60,241 bases of DNA from Pseudanabaena sp. M53BS1SP1A06MG. GTDB taxonomy: Bacteria; Cyanobacteriota; Cyanobacteriia; Pseudanabaenales; Pseudanabaenaceae. The notes beneath the pieces are model-generated. The model saw nothing but the letters and a program-made list of their open reading frames with translations, was not told where the DNA came from and did not search any database. A program made the position numbers and the translations under genes. Location of the stretch: positions 1-60,241 of the forward strand of contig JADBWH010000017.1 in the NCBI GenBank assembly GCA_020404105.1, in the 5' to 3' direction. Shown here one piece after another: positions 8,218 through 17,975 of this stretch. Numbering within the stretch: position 1 is the first letter of the stretch; every line of letters starts with the position of its first letter.

Positions 8218-8640
8218 GTGATTACTCTTAATCTGCTGCATCCAGTTGAGTCTACTCCTATCCAAACATGGAAATTTGATGAGTTTAAGCCAGTAATTCG
8301 GATTGGTCGCTCTGGCGACAATGATGTTATTTTATATAGCTCGGTTGTTTCCCGTCTCCATGTCGAAATCCACCGTCATGTCGATTATTGGGAAATTGTC
8401 AATATTGGTGCAAATGGTACATTTATCAACAATCAATCAATCGAAAAAGAGCGAGTACAAGATGGGATCACCATTCGACTCGCAGCAACGGGGCCAAAAT
8501 TACAAATCTTATTAGATATGTTAGGCGAGCCTACCTCCCCTAAAACAGGTGCTGTTACTCAGCCAAGCAAAGTCAAGAAGTCAATCGATAATCGTCCTAC
8601 TTTTATGCCCGCTAACTATAGCGGTAGTCATGCAATGTAA
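8218..8640 (+). CDS. FHA-domain protein
   Basis: A 140-residue protein with one forkhead-associated domain at about residues 25-100: IRIGRSGDNDVIL, then VVSRLHVEI, then NIGANGTFINNQSI. These carry the conserved Arg, Ser, His and Asn residues that bind phosphothreonine. The start is a GTG. The last residues (YSGSHAM) and the TAA stop are supplied by the family B element that begins at 8623, so the original C-terminus has been replaced. The FHA domain itself is intact. The partner kinase is unknown. Confidence 0.88.
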   Translation: MITLNLLHPVESTPIQTWKFDEFKPVIRIGRSGDNDVILYSSVVSRLHVEIHRHVDYWEIVNIGANGTFINNQSIEKERVQDGITIRLAATGPKLQILLDMLGEPTSPKTGAVTQPSKVKKSIDNRPTFMPANYSGSHAM

Positions 8641-8703
8641 TTGTGTTACGGGCGATTCGCGCCCGCAACACAATTACAAAAAAAATTACTTTGCAGCACT
8701 ACC
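8623..8703 (+). repeat. Small inverted-repeat element, family B, copy 2
   Basis: An 81-bp copy with terminal repeats GGTAGTCATGCAA and TTGCAGCACTACC and an internal GC-rich hairpin. It is flanked by ACTATAGC at 8615-8622 and AATATAGC at 8704-8711, matching at 7 of 8 positions and consistent with an 8-bp target-site duplication. It overlaps the 3' end of the FHA gene and provides its stop codon. Confidence 0.85.
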
Positions 8704-8991
8704 AATATAGCTAAGCAAGGATTTTGATTCTGGACTTTTGGAGAGGGTTGATTAAGTCAACTCTCTCCAAAAGTCACAGAAAAACTTGTTGTGGCACATT
8801 TACATATGTCTTGGCGATCTATCGATCTATCTTTTATAAAAATATGAGCGTATATATCGTAATATTATAGACTTGGCATAACTTATCACTTGCTGACAGT
8901 TTTGCTAAAAAGTTGGCAAAACACCAAAAAATGTTTTTTGATTTCTAGATATATTCAATCTAGGCATACTTAATCTAGGCATATTTAAATA
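8704..8991. other. Intergenic region upstream of trigger factor
   Basis: A hairpin at about 8737-8776 (CTTTTGGAGAG pairing with CTCTCCAAAAG) may end FHA transcription. The rest is AT-rich with short direct repeats (CTTAATCTAGGCATA-type units just before the tig start) and presumably holds the tig promoter. I see no open frame worth calling. Confidence 0.5.
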
Positions 8992-10407
8992 ATGAAGGTC
9001 ACTCTAGAGAAGCTTCCCGCTAGTCAAATTGGTTTTGACATTCAAGTTGAAGGGGCAAAGTCTCAAGCAATATATGATCGCGTTGTCAAAGACTTGACAC
9101 GTACGATCCAAGTTCCTGGCTTTCGCAAAGGCAAAGCACCCCAACAGCTCGTATTAAGGCAAGTTGGTAGTCAGCGACTCAAAGCAAATGTTCTCGAAGA
9201 GTTGCTAGAAAAAACTCTTAACGAAGCTCTTGCCGAAAATAAAGAAGTTAAAGATAAAGCTCTAGGAGGTTTTCAACTAGTTACTGATCTCGAGACCCTT
9301 ATCCAAACATTCACCCCTGGACAAGATCTGTCTTTTAAAGCAGCAATTGATGTAGAACCTGAAGTTACTCTTGCCAAGTATCAAGGTTTTAGTGTTAAGG
9401 CTGAGGAAATCAAGCCAGATCTAACAGAAGTAGATCGCACCTTATATGAATTTCAAGTGCGTAAGTCCACTTTAGTACCCGTCGAAGATCGTGCGATCAA
9501 ATTAAACGATGTTGCAACCGTTGATCTTAAGGTAATTGATCGTGAAACTGGCGAAGAATTACCTGATGCTGGTGAAGATGATTTTCAGTTAGATGTTGAT
9601 GAAAAAGCGTTTATCCCTGAAGTTGTCAAAGCACTCGTTGATACAAAAATTGACGATGTTGTGGAAGTTGAGTCAGTTTTTCCCCAAGATTACTACCCTG
9701 AAGAATATGTTGGCAAGGAAATTAAGTATGTAATTACGGTCAAGTCTATTAAGGGGCGTGAACTACCAGATCTTGATGATGAGTTTGCTAAATCGATCAG
9801 TGATAAAGAAACGATCGCCGAATTGCGTGAACTTTTAGAACAGCGTGTTATCGATGAGGCGGACTCTAAGACCAAGGCAAATAAAGAAGCCGCTATCCTT
9901 GATGCTCTTACCGCCGAACTTGAAGTAGATTTACCTGCAACATTGGTACAGCAAGAACTCGATTTTTTGGTAAGACAACAAGCTAGCTACCTACAAGAGC
10001 GCATTGATCCTGCAATGGCAAAACAACTCTTCACCAAGGAGTTGGTTGAAGAAATGCGTCGTCTCAATCGTCCAGACGCAATTAAGCGCCTCAGACGCAA
10101 GGTTGCCCTCGATGAAATTGTCAAACAAGAAAAAATTGTTGCTGATGAAGCGACTCTTAATGAAAGAGTTGCTGGGGCGTTAGAAGTGCTCAAGGGGCAA
10201 AATATTGATCCCGATCGCTTGGCAACAGTCGTCCGCGAAGAAATCTTGACCGAAAAAGCTCTTGCTTGGTTACTTGAGCATTCCGAGATTGAGCTAGTTG
10301 AGGAGGGTTCCTTGAAGCCCCCAGCCGATGAAACCCTCGAAAGCATTTCCCCAGAAGCTGATGCTGGCGACGTGATCACCGTTGATGCCGAGTCTGAAAA
10401 CGCTTAA
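8992..10407 (+). CDS. tig: Trigger factor
   Basis: A 471-residue ribosome-associated chaperone and prolyl isomerase. The N-terminal ribosome-binding domain includes the signature PGFRKGKAPQQLV near residue 42. The central FKBP-like PPIase domain and a long helical C-terminal chaperone domain follow, ending in an acidic tail. The length is typical for cyanobacteria. It lies upstream of clpP and clpX in the common tig-clpP-clpX order, but a hairpin terminator and about 170 bases separate it from clpP, so clpP probably has its own promoter. Confidence 0.97.
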   Translation: MKVTLEKLPASQIGFDIQVEGAKSQAIYDRVVKDLTRTIQVPGFRKGKAPQQLVLRQVGSQRLKANVLEELLEKTLNEALAENKEVKDKALGGFQLVTDLETLIQTFTPGQDLSFKAAIDVEPEVTLAKYQGFSVKAEEIKPDLTEVDRTLYEFQVRKSTLVPVEDRAIKLNDVATVDLKVIDRETGEELPDAGEDDFQLDVDEKAFIPEVVKALVDTKIDDVVEVESVFPQDYYPEEYVGKEIKYVITVKSIKGRELPDLDDEFAKSISDKETIAELRELLEQRVIDEADSKTKANKEAAILDALTAELEVDLPATLVQQELDFLVRQQASYLQERIDPAMAKQLFTKELVEEMRRLNRPDAIKRLRRKVALDEIVKQEKIVADEATLNERVAGALEVLKGQNIDPDRLATVVREEILTEKALAWLLEHSEIELVEEGSLKPPADETLESISPEADAGDVITVDAESENA

Positions 10408-10433
10408 TTGGATCTAATTAGCTTGATTATTTG

Positions 10434-10476
10434 CCTTAGTAAAAAAGGGGTTGCATAGCTCCCCTCTTTACTAAGG
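10434..10476 (+). terminator. Hairpin between tig and clpP
   Basis: CCTTAGTAAA...AGGGG pairs with CCCCTCTTTACTAAGG about 26 bases after the tig stop. It is probably a tig terminator or attenuator. Confidence 0.6.
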
Positions 10477-10574
10477 CTTAGAATAGAAATATACCAAAAC
10501 AATTTTTGAGTCATAATAGCTCTCAAATAGGTATGGTCAAACTCAAGCATTGCCTGAGATAATGCGTCAAAATT

Positions 10575-11264
10575 ATGGTGAATTCAAAACGGATGTTACC
10601 TTTATCTAGTCAATCAGCATCGAGTCAATTAGCGATTACTTCGATCCAAAATCAGGTTGTACCGATGGTGGTCGAGCAATCAGGAAAAGGTGAGAGAGCA
10701 TTTGACATCTTTTCGCGACTCTTGCGAGAGCGGATTATTTTCTTGGGTTCGCAAGTCGATGACACCAGCGCCAATTTAATTATGTCGCAGCTTTTATTCC
10801 TAGAAGCTGAAGATCCTGAAAAAGATATTTATCTGTATATCAACTCTCCTGGTGGCTCTGTCTACGCAGGGATGGCAATTCTCGATACGATGAACCATGT
10901 CCGTCCAGATGTTTGTACCATTTGTATGGGGCTAGCTGCTAGCATGGGAGCATTTCTGCTATCGGCTGGCGCTAAGGGCAAGCGCATGTCTTTACCAAAT
11001 GCGCGGATCATGATTCACCAACCCCTCGGTGGCGCTCAAGGTCAAGCCGTGGATATTGAAATTCAAGCGCGAGAAATTTTGTATATTAAGCGATCGCTGA
11101 ACGAGATGTTAGCCGAAAATACAGGCAAGCCACTTGAACAGATCGAGCAAGATACCGAGCGCGATTTCTTTATGTCCCCTGTTGAAGCTCAGCAATATGG
11201 TTTAATTGATCGCGTTTTAACCAATGCTAATAGCCCTCAGCCATCCGTCCTCTCCCTAGTCTAA
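10575..11264 (+). CDS. clpP: ATP-dependent Clp protease proteolytic subunit
   Basis: A 229-residue serine protease subunit that forms the tetradecameric barrel. The catalytic Ser lies in [14 protein letters not shown], the His in [11 protein letters not shown], and the Asp in the following helix region before [11 protein letters not shown]. Compared with short ClpPs it has an N-terminal extension of about 30 residues before [15 protein letters not shown], as in several cyanobacterial paralogues. clpX follows 17 bases downstream, so the two are an operon whose products assemble as ClpXP. Confidence 0.96.
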   Translation: MVNSKRMLPLSSQSASSQLAITSIQNQVVPMVVEQSGKGERAFDIFSRLLRERIIFLGSQVDDTSANLIMSQLLFLEAEDPEKDIYLYINSPGGSVYAGMAILDTMNHVRPDVCTICMGLAASMGAFLLSAGAKGKRMSLPNARIMIHQPLGGAQGQAVDIEIQAREILYIKRSLNEMLAENTGKPLEQIEQDTERDFFMSPVEAQQYGLIDRVLTNANSPQPSVLSLV

Positions 11265-11281
11265 CCACAGCGAGATAGCTT

Positions 11282-12619
11282 ATGCCCAGTAAATATGAAT
11301 CTCATCTAAAATGTTCCTTCTGCGGAAAATCGCAGGAGCAGGTACGCAAACTAATTGCAGGACCGGGAGTATATATTTGCGATGAGTGTGTGGATTTGTG
11401 TAATGAAATCCTCGATGAGGAGTTGTTTAATAGCACTCCTCCGCAAGCTGCTCAGCGTAAAGATCCTACCAATGAAAAGCGGAAAACTAAAACTGCGGCT
11501 AATCTCAATCTCAACCAAATTCCCAAGCCTCGCGATATCAAGCGCTATCTCGATGAAAATGTAGTGGGGCAAGATGAAGCTAAAAAGGTTTTGTCTGTAG
11601 CGGTATATAACCACTACAAGCGCTTGAGTTTTCTCGAATCATCGGGCAAAGGTCAGATTGAAGATGGGGTAGAACTTCAGAAGTCAAATATTTTGCTGAT
11701 TGGTCCTACGGGTTGTGGGAAGACTCTGTTAGCTCAGACTCTAGCCGAAATGCTCGATGTGCCTTTTGCGGTTGCTGATGCCACCACCCTCACCGAGGCA
11801 GGCTATGTCGGCGAAGATGTAGAGAATATTTTATTGCGGCTTTTGCAAGTTGCTGATCTCGATGTCGAGGAAGCTCAGCGTGGAATTATTTACATTGATG
11901 AAATCGATAAAATTGCCCGTAAGAGTGAAAATACTTCGATTACCCGTGATGTGTCTGGGGAAGGTGTACAGCAAGCTTTGCTGAAAATGCTAGAAGGTAC
12001 AATCGCTAATGTGCCGCCCCAAGGAGGACGTAAGCATCCTTATCAAGACTGCATCCAAATTGACACCAAAAATATTTTGTTTATTTGCGGTGGGGCGTTC
12101 GGGGGTATGGAAAAGCTGATCGAGCAACGTATCGGTAAAAAATCAATGGGGTTTGTACAGCAGGGTGAATCAATCCCCCGCGAAAAGCGTACTGCCGAAA
12201 TTCTTAAAAACTTACAACCCGATGATCTGGTTAAGTTTGGGATGATTCCCGAATTTATCGGTCGAGTACCTGTAACTGCGGTACTTGATCCTCTCGATGA
12301 AAAGGCACTCATGGCAATCTTGACTGAGCCACGCAGTGCCTTGATCAAGCAGTATCAGAAGCTCTTAAAAATGGATAATGTCCAGCTTGAGTTTCAGTCC
12401 GATGCGGTGCATGCGATCGCCAAAGAGGCTTATCGTCGCAAAACGGGGGCAAGAGCCTTACGCGGTATCGTCGAGCAATTGATGCTGGATATGATGTATG
12501 AGTTGCCATCGCGTAAGGATGTGACGCGCTGCCTGATTACCCGCAATATGGTCGAAAATTTATCAACTGCCGAGATATTGCAACATCCTGCGTCCATACC
12601 TAAACCTGAATCCGCCTAA
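11282..12619 (+). CDS. clpX: ATP-dependent Clp protease ATP-binding subunit ClpX
   Basis: A 445-residue AAA+ unfoldase. The N-terminal C4 zinc finger (CSFCGK, then CDECVDLC) is followed by Walker A GPTGCGKT near residue 140 and Walker [11 protein letters not shown]. The pore loop GYVGEDVE and the sensor-2 [10 protein letters not shown] are intact. It unfolds tagged substrates and feeds ClpP. It lies in an operon with clpP, 17 bases away, and ends at a double terminator shared with convergent hflX. Confidence 0.97.
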   Translation: MPSKYESHLKCSFCGKSQEQVRKLIAGPGVYICDECVDLCNEILDEELFNSTPPQAAQRKDPTNEKRKTKTAANLNLNQIPKPRDIKRYLDENVVGQDEAKKVLSVAVYNHYKRLSFLESSGKGQIEDGVELQKSNILLIGPTGCGKTLLAQTLAEMLDVPFAVADATTLTEAGYVGEDVENILLRLLQVADLDVEEAQRGIIYIDEIDKIARKSENTSITRDVSGEGVQQALLKMLEGTIANVPPQGGRKHPYQDCIQIDTKNILFICGGAFGGMEKLIEQRIGKKSMGFVQQGESIPREKRTAEILKNLQPDDLVKFGMIPEFIGRVPVTAVLDPLDEKALMAILTEPRSALIKQYQKLLKMDNVQLEFQSDAVHAIAKEAYRRKTGARALRGIVEQLMLDMMYELPSRKDVTRCLITRNMVENLSTAEILQHPASIPKPESA

Positions 12620-12651
12620 TCAAAAATCGGTAGTGCTTGCTACTAGTTAAA

Positions 12652-12678
12652 GATGGGTGGAGCAAAGCGCCACCCATC
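12652..12678 (+). terminator. Hairpin after clpX
   Basis: GATGGGTGG pairs with CCACCCATC, 30 bases after the clpX stop. It is the first of two tandem hairpins between clpX and hflX. Confidence 0.5.
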
Positions 12679-12680
12679 CT

Positions 12681-12726
12681 TAATTAATCAAAAAAGCCTC
12701 GCAAAGTGAGGCTTTTTTGATTAATT
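12681..12726. terminator. Bidirectional terminator between clpX and hflX
   Basis: TCAAAAAAGCCTC and GAGGCTTTTTTGA form a strong stem with T-runs on both strands. It overlaps the hflX stop codon and would serve both convergent genes. Confidence 0.85.
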
Positions 12727-14340
12727 GAGTTTGCCGATCGCATATTCAATGAGTTTGAGCAATGACTTACTCATTTGCTCAAAGCCTTGACGTTTCAAAG
12801 CCGAAATAGCGATCGCTTCAGGATATTTCTCCAGAATTGTCTGAGGCTCAGGTACAGCATCAATTTTATTAAAAACTAATAGAGTAGGTCCCACAGCGAT
12901 CGGCATATCCTTGAGGATTTTATCCACAGCTTTAAGCTGATCTTCCCATGCAGCATGGGATGCATCGACTAAATGGACTAAAACATCAGCTTCGGATACC
13001 TCTTCCAAGGTGGCGCGAAAGGCATCAACGAGGGAATGCGGTAGTTCGTGAATGAAACCTACGGTATCAGTCAGCAAAACGGTATGAATTTTGCCATATT
13101 CACCTGTGAGGCTGAGACGGCGGGTGGTGGGGTCAAGGGTTGCAAATAACTTATCGGCAGCGTAAACATCTGATCTTGTCATCGCATTGAGCAAAGTTGA
13201 TTTACCCGCATTGGTATAACCAACGATCGCCACTGTGGGAACTTCCTGATCAACACGCTTTTGACGAATCCGCGATCGCTGTTCTTGCAAGCGATTGACC
13301 TGTTGTTGCAGGAATGTAATTCGCTTTTGGATCACGCGGCGATCAGTTTCCAATTTGGTTTCGCCAGGTCCGCGAGTCCCAATACCACCACCGAGCCTAG
13401 AGAGAGCCTGCCCGTGACCCGCTAGACGTGGTAATCGATATTCTAATTGTGCTAGCTCAACCTGTAACTTTCCCTCTGATGTTTGAGCGCGTTGAGCAAA
13501 AATATCGAGAATTACTTCCGTGCGATCGCTAACTCTGAGCCCAATCATTCTTTCGAGATTACGAGTTTGGGAAGCTGTCAGTTCGCGATCAAATACGACC
13601 AGATTTGCACCTTTAGTTTGCGCGGCGATCGCTAATTCTAAAACCTTACCTTCACCCAGCACTGTCTGTGGATGGGGACGTTCACGCTTTTGCCAGAGAG
13701 CATCGAGGACTTTGCCGCCAGCACTTTCCACCAGATGACCAAGCTCAATTAAGGAAAAAGGCATCGCGTCAGATTTTTCCTTTTGCATCATTAAGCCTAC
13801 GAGCACCACCCGATCTTGATCATCATCAGTAGCTCTACCCGCAAAATTACGACTAAATTCCTCTTCTAATCCTTCAACTAATTCTAAAAAATCTTGTTTG
13901 CACAAACTATCCAAAGTCATGGGCTTAGATACGCGCCAAGCCTCCTGTTTTTCTGGTAATTCTGTATCAGTAGCAGGCAGTAAATGCGCCAAGTAACCAC
14001 GCTCAGTATAGCCCTTAGGATTGACAGGTAAAATTACCAAGGCATCTAGACGTTGCATTAACATCGCCGTGAGGTCGGTCGTATTCGGTGGTTCAGGATC
14101 AGGAGTGACCCAGATGCAGCGCAAACCACTCAGGCGATCGCTACCATAGCGCGGCAACTCTAAGGGTGGAATTTTAGTTTGATTTGGTGTACCGATCGCC
14201 ACCCGAATCACCTGTCCGCGCCGATTGAGATAAATACAGATAGATTCCTTTAGCTCAGCGCTGACCATCGCCAGGCGTTGAGCAAGTTCGGGAGTAGTGA
14301 GGCTATCCTGTGACAATCGTGTTCGATAAAGACGCTCCAA
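12721..14340 (-). CDS. hflX: GTPase HflX
   Basis: A 539-residue ribosome-associated GTPase. An HflX N-terminal domain (about residues 160-330, with VVFDRELTASQTRNLE and GGGIGTRGPGETKLE) precedes the G domain, which has G1 GYTNAGKST, G3 DTVGF and G4 FNKIDA. An additional N-terminal stretch of about 150 residues before the HflX core is common in cyanobacterial homologues. HflX splits or rescues stalled 70S ribosomes under stress in other bacteria. It is transcribed alone, convergent with clpX and divergent from the chelatase gene. Confidence 0.94.
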   Translation of the reverse strand: MERLYRTRLSQDSLTTPELAQRLAMVSAELKESICIYLNRRGQVIRVAIGTPNQTKIPPLELPRYGSDRLSGLRCIWVTPDPEPPNTTDLTAMLMQRLDALVILPVNPKGYTERGYLAHLLPATDTELPEKQEAWRVSKPMTLDSLCKQDFLELVEGLEEEFSRNFAGRATDDDQDRVVLVGLMMQKEKSDAMPFSLIELGHLVESAGGKVLDALWQKRERPHPQTVLGEGKVLELAIAAQTKGANLVVFDRELTASQTRNLERMIGLRVSDRTEVILDIFAQRAQTSEGKLQVELAQLEYRLPRLAGHGQALSRLGGGIGTRGPGETKLETDRRVIQKRITFLQQQVNRLQEQRSRIRQKRVDQEVPTVAIVGYTNAGKSTLLNAMTRSDVYAADKLFATLDPTTRRLSLTGEYGKIHTVLLTDTVGFIHELPHSLVDAFRATLEEVSEADVLVHLVDASHAAWEDQLKAVDKILKDMPIAVGPTLLVFNKIDAVPEPQTILEKYPEAIAISALKRQGFEQMSKSLLKLIEYAIGKLN

Positions 14341-14539
14341 CTGTTTTAATTGATGAGCCTTGAGTCCTTGGGTTTTTCCGTAAATAGTTTCGATATGCGT
14401 TACTCGATATAATGGTAAATAATGCTAAGGGTTCCGCAATTTCATCAAAAATCCAAGTGTTTTGGAACGCTCCACAACAGCTTGGCTCTTGATTGGCTGT
14501 GAGATCCAAGGCAGTGTTTATCATTATAATCAAAAGACG

Positions 14540-15250
14540 ATGAACGCCACAGCGCTTTTTCTGGTAACGCATGGTAGTAGCGATCGCCGTTCGTGGTCAG
14601 CATTACAAGATCTCGTAACCGTAGCGAGATCGCAAAGCAATCTATACATTAGTGGAGGCTGTCTAGAGGGGCAGACCCTCACATTGGCTCAGCAATTAGA
14701 AAAATTTGCCAATGAAATCGTCGAGTATGGGGTTTCGACAATTGTGATTTTGCCATTATTGCTATTAGAAGGGATTCATGTCAGTGAAGATATTCCCAAT
14801 GAGGTAGCGATCGCCCAAAGTAATCTCCAAAATTGCATCACACTGCGGATACTTCCCCACTTAGGAACCCATTCGCAAATTCCTGATTTACTAGCGCATC
14901 AGTTTGAGAAATATTCGGATCAGCATTCCCCTGAAAAACAAGCCAGAATTTTAGTTTCCCATGGTAGTCGTCGAGCTGATGCGAACCAAGTAGTAGAGAA
15001 TCTAGCTAAGTCGAGTCAATCGATCGCGGCTTATTGGGGAATTGAACCCAAAATCGAAACTCAGATCGAGCATCTGATTACTCAAGGCATTGATCGCATC
15101 AATGTATTACCATATTTTCTAACGGAAGGTGGTATTACGGAAGCGATCGCGCATAAATTACAACACTATCGCGATCGAGTGCAGATTCGACAGTTGCCAG
15201 TCGCATTATCAAATGAGCAGCTTGTAAATTTAGCTTTAAGTATGATTTAG
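14540..15250 (+). CDS. CbiX/SirB-type sirohydrochlorin chelatase
   Basis: About 236 residues from the ATG at 14540. An upstream in-frame start at 14462 would add 26 residues of no family character. Two tandem CbiX-like halves each open with a strand ending in a His-Gly-Ser loop: LFLVTHGSSDRR at the start and ILVSHGSRRADANQ near residue 135. The family inserts Co or Fe into sirohydrochlorin, for cobalamin or sirohaem respectively. The metal cannot be told from sequence. It is divergent from hflX, and its 3' end is 4 bases from a family C repeat. Confidence 0.85.
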   Translation: MNATALFLVTHGSSDRRSWSALQDLVTVARSQSNLYISGGCLEGQTLTLAQQLEKFANEIVEYGVSTIVILPLLLLEGIHVSEDIPNEVAIAQSNLQNCITLRILPHLGTHSQIPDLLAHQFEKYSDQHSPEKQARILVSHGSRRADANQVVENLAKSSQSIAAYWGIEPKIETQIEHLITQGIDRINVLPYFLTEGGITEAIAHKLQHYRDRVQIRQLPVALSNEQLVNLALSMI

Positions 15251-15254
15251 TACA

Positions 15255-15359
15255 TAAGTAGCTAGACATAAGTAAACTAAAACCCGAGAATTTTGTTCCG
15301 CCCGCGTAGCGGGTGGAACAAAATTCTCGGTTTGGGTTGTAATCAAGTTGAGCTACTTA
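15255..15359 (+). repeat. Inverted-repeat element, family C, copy 1
   Basis: It begins TAAGTAGCTAGAC and ends GTTGAGCTACTTA. The interior hairpin has GAGAATTTTGTTCCGCC on one side and the matching GGAACAAAATTCTC arm on the other. A reverse-oriented homologue lies at 18805-18909. It starts 4 bases after the chelatase stop. Confidence 0.8.
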
Positions 15360-15392
15360 GAATAATTTTGTAAGACCGACAAGGTAAAAAAG

Positions 15393-17930
15393 TTGGCTGA
15401 AAGATACCAAAATCTGAACCCGATCTATCAAGAGATTCTCAAAGAAGAGCGTCTTAAGAACTTGATGCGTATTGCTAAATGTATCGAAAATAGTACGGTT
15501 GGAGTTTTTGAGACCACGTTAGATGATCAAATTCTTGATGTAAGCATCTCCTTTTGTGATTTGTTAGGTTATAGCACTTCACAAATCTCTCAACTCAAAT
15601 ACGAGCAAATCTGCCATCCCGATGACCTATCAGCTTACTACTTCCTCAAGGAGAGATTGTTGTCCAGAGAAATCGATCATTGCTATCTGAATGTGCGCTA
15701 TATCCGCGAAGATGGCCAAATTGTCCAAGTATTACAAAGTACTGATCTATCTTTGGATAATACGAAGGAACCTAGTTTTTTTAATCGCTTTGAGGATATA
15801 ACGGATTGGGAACAAACTGCCAAGAATCAACATGATGCTGATAATCGAACGCGCTATCTATTTGAAAATAATCCCAATCCGATGTGGATTTATGATATTG
15901 AGACATTGCAGTTTTTAGCGGTCAATCAAGCTGCTATTAATCACTACGGTTATAGTGAAGCCGAATTTCTATCGATGACTGTGCAGGATATTCGTCCACC
16001 TGAGGATGTTCCGCGTTTACTGGAAGCGATCTCTAAGGTATCAGTAGGCTTCACTGAACCTGATGTATGGCGACATTGCAAAAAAGATGGCAGCCATATC
16101 ATCGTATCAGTTTCAGCGCATACTCTAACCTATAACAATCGTAAATGCGAACTGATTTTAATTAATGATGTGACGCAAAAGATGCAAGCTGAGGAAGCAC
16201 TCAAAAGAGCAGAAGCTAAGTATCGCAGCATTTTTGAGAATGCTATAGAAGGCATTTTTCAATCATCAGTGGATGGACGTTTCTTAATTGCCAATCCAAT
16301 GCTTGCGAAAATCTATGGCTATGCATCATCTGAAGATTTAATTGAGAATTTGACTGATATTGGCAGCCAATTATATGTTGATCCCCAACGAAGACTAGAA
16401 CTAATTAACCTTTTGAAAGAACAAGAGGATGTGAAATCATTTGAGTCTAAGGTCTATCGTAAGGATGGTACGATCATTTGGACTTCGGAAAATGTATATG
16501 CTATTCATGATGTTGCAGGCAATGTTCTTTATTTTGAAGGAACAGTTGAGGATATTACTGCCAGCAAAATTGCAAAAGCAGAGATTGAACATCTTGCCTT
16601 CCATGACTCGCTAACCAATTTACCAAATCGAGTTTTATTCCGCGATCGCCTTTCTAAAGCCCTGAATAATGCTTATGAGAAGTTACATTCATACTTAGAT
16701 CAGATGCAGGAGGTAGAAGTTAAACTAATTCCTCCTTTACTTGCGGTTTTATTTCTAGATCTAGACCGCTTTAAATTAGTCAATGACACAATGGGTCATG
16801 CCGCAGGCGATCGCCTCTTAATTGAAGTAACCAAAAGGCTGAGTGAGTACATATCTGAAAGTACTTTCTTAGCCAGAATGGGCGGCGATGAATTTATGAT
16901 CTTTGTGTCCGATTTGCAAAACGTAGAGTCAATTAAGCAATTCGCCCAGTTAATCTTAAAGTCCTTTGAAGTTCCGTTCTTTGTGGAAGAGATGGCACTA
17001 TATATTGGGACAAGTATCGGCATTAGTCTTTATCCCAGTGATGGTATGGATGAGGATACCTTAATGAAACATGCAGATACGGCAATGTTTCGTGCAAAAG
17101 AACGCGGTCGCAATCATTATCAATTGTATAACCATGCGATCAGCGCTCAAGTCATGGAATATGTGGCAATCAAGAATGGCATTCGTCAAGCCCTAGAACG
17201 CTCCGAATTTCAAGTTTTTTATCAACCTCAGATTAATCTAGTGACGGGAGAAATTGATTGCGTAGAAGCTTTAGTGAGGTGGCTACATCCTGAATTAGGT
17301 TGGGTTCCTCCCAATCAATTTATTCCTGCCGCAGAGGAGCATGGTCTGATTGTGAGGTTGGGAGAATGGATTTTGCGGACTGCCAGTAAGCAAACTCGCT
17401 TTTGGCAACAAAATGGTTTGCCATATATTCGAGTTGCTGTGAATTTTTCGGTCAAACAGTTCCAGTCACCAGATTTGTGCGATCGCATTATGCAAATTCT
17501 TGCAGAAACAGATTTAGAGCCACAGTATCTAGAACTAGAGATTACCGAAAGCTTGGTGATGCAAGACCAGAATACAGTCATCAAAATACTGCGCCAATTA
17601 CAGTCCTTGGGTATGCATGTATCGATCGATGATTTTGGCACTGGTTATTCTTCTCTGAGTTATTTACGGCTACTACCCGTTAGCAAGGTTAAAATTGATG
17701 CTTGTTTTGTGCGTGAAACTCCTCAAAATAGCGAGGATGCGGCAATAACATCAGCAATTATTGCTATGGCCCATAATCTTAATCTGACTGTGATTGCTGA
17801 GGGTGTAGAACGTAAAGAGCAGTTAGAGTTTTTGCAAGCGCATAATTGTGATGCGGTTCAGGGTTATCTCTTCAGCCGTCCAGTCCCTGCACACGAAGCA
17901 ACCTTATTACTCCAAGCTCAATTTAAGTAA
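15393..17930 (+). CDS. PAS-PAS-PAS-GGDEF-EAL cyclic-di-GMP signalling protein
   Basis: An 845-residue soluble sensor. Three PAS domains lie at about residues 35-145, 150-265 and 280-395. A GGDEF domain follows at about 405-575 with the intact RMGGDEFMIF motif, then an EAL domain at about 590-845. The EAL motifs are present: VEALVRW, ITESLVMQD, SIDDFGTGYSS and IAEGVE. Both synthesis and hydrolysis of c-di-GMP are therefore possible. An extended insertion sits in the GGDEF front half, before VKLIPPLLAVLFLDLDRFK. No transmembrane segment is visible, so the signal is probably cytosolic. The start is a TTG with a modest purine-rich site. It is monocistronic. Confidence 0.93.
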   Translation: MAERYQNLNPIYQEILKEERLKNLMRIAKCIENSTVGVFETTLDDQILDVSISFCDLLGYSTSQISQLKYEQICHPDDLSAYYFLKERLLSREIDHCYLNVRYIREDGQIVQVLQSTDLSLDNTKEPSFFNRFEDITDWEQTAKNQHDADNRTRYLFENNPNPMWIYDIETLQFLAVNQAAINHYGYSEAEFLSMTVQDIRPPEDVPRLLEAISKVSVGFTEPDVWRHCKKDGSHIIVSVSAHTLTYNNRKCELILINDVTQKMQAEEALKRAEAKYRSIFENAIEGIFQSSVDGRFLIANPMLAKIYGYASSEDLIENLTDIGSQLYVDPQRRLELINLLKEQEDVKSFESKVYRKDGTIIWTSENVYAIHDVAGNVLYFEGTVEDITASKIAKAEIEHLAFHDSLTNLPNRVLFRDRLSKALNNAYEKLHSYLDQMQEVEVKLIPPLLAVLFLDLDRFKLVNDTMGHAAGDRLLIEVTKRLSEYISESTFLARMGGDEFMIFVSDLQNVESIKQFAQLILKSFEVPFFVEEMALYIGTSIGISLYPSDGMDEDTLMKHADTAMFRAKERGRNHYQLYNHAISAQVMEYVAIKNGIRQALERSEFQVFYQPQINLVTGEIDCVEALVRWLHPELGWVPPNQFIPAAEEHGLIVRLGEWILRTASKQTRFWQQNGLPYIRVAVNFSVKQFQSPDLCDRIMQILAETDLEPQYLELEITESLVMQDQNTVIKILRQLQSLGMHVSIDDFGTGYSSLSYLRLLPVSKVKIDACFVRETPQNSEDAAITSAIIAMAHNLNLTVIAEGVERKEQLEFLQAHNCDAVQGYLFSRPVPAHEATLLLQAQFK

Positions 17931-17975
17931 TTTCAGTTCGGGCGTAGTCCACCCTCTCTCAAAGCAGGTTTTAAG

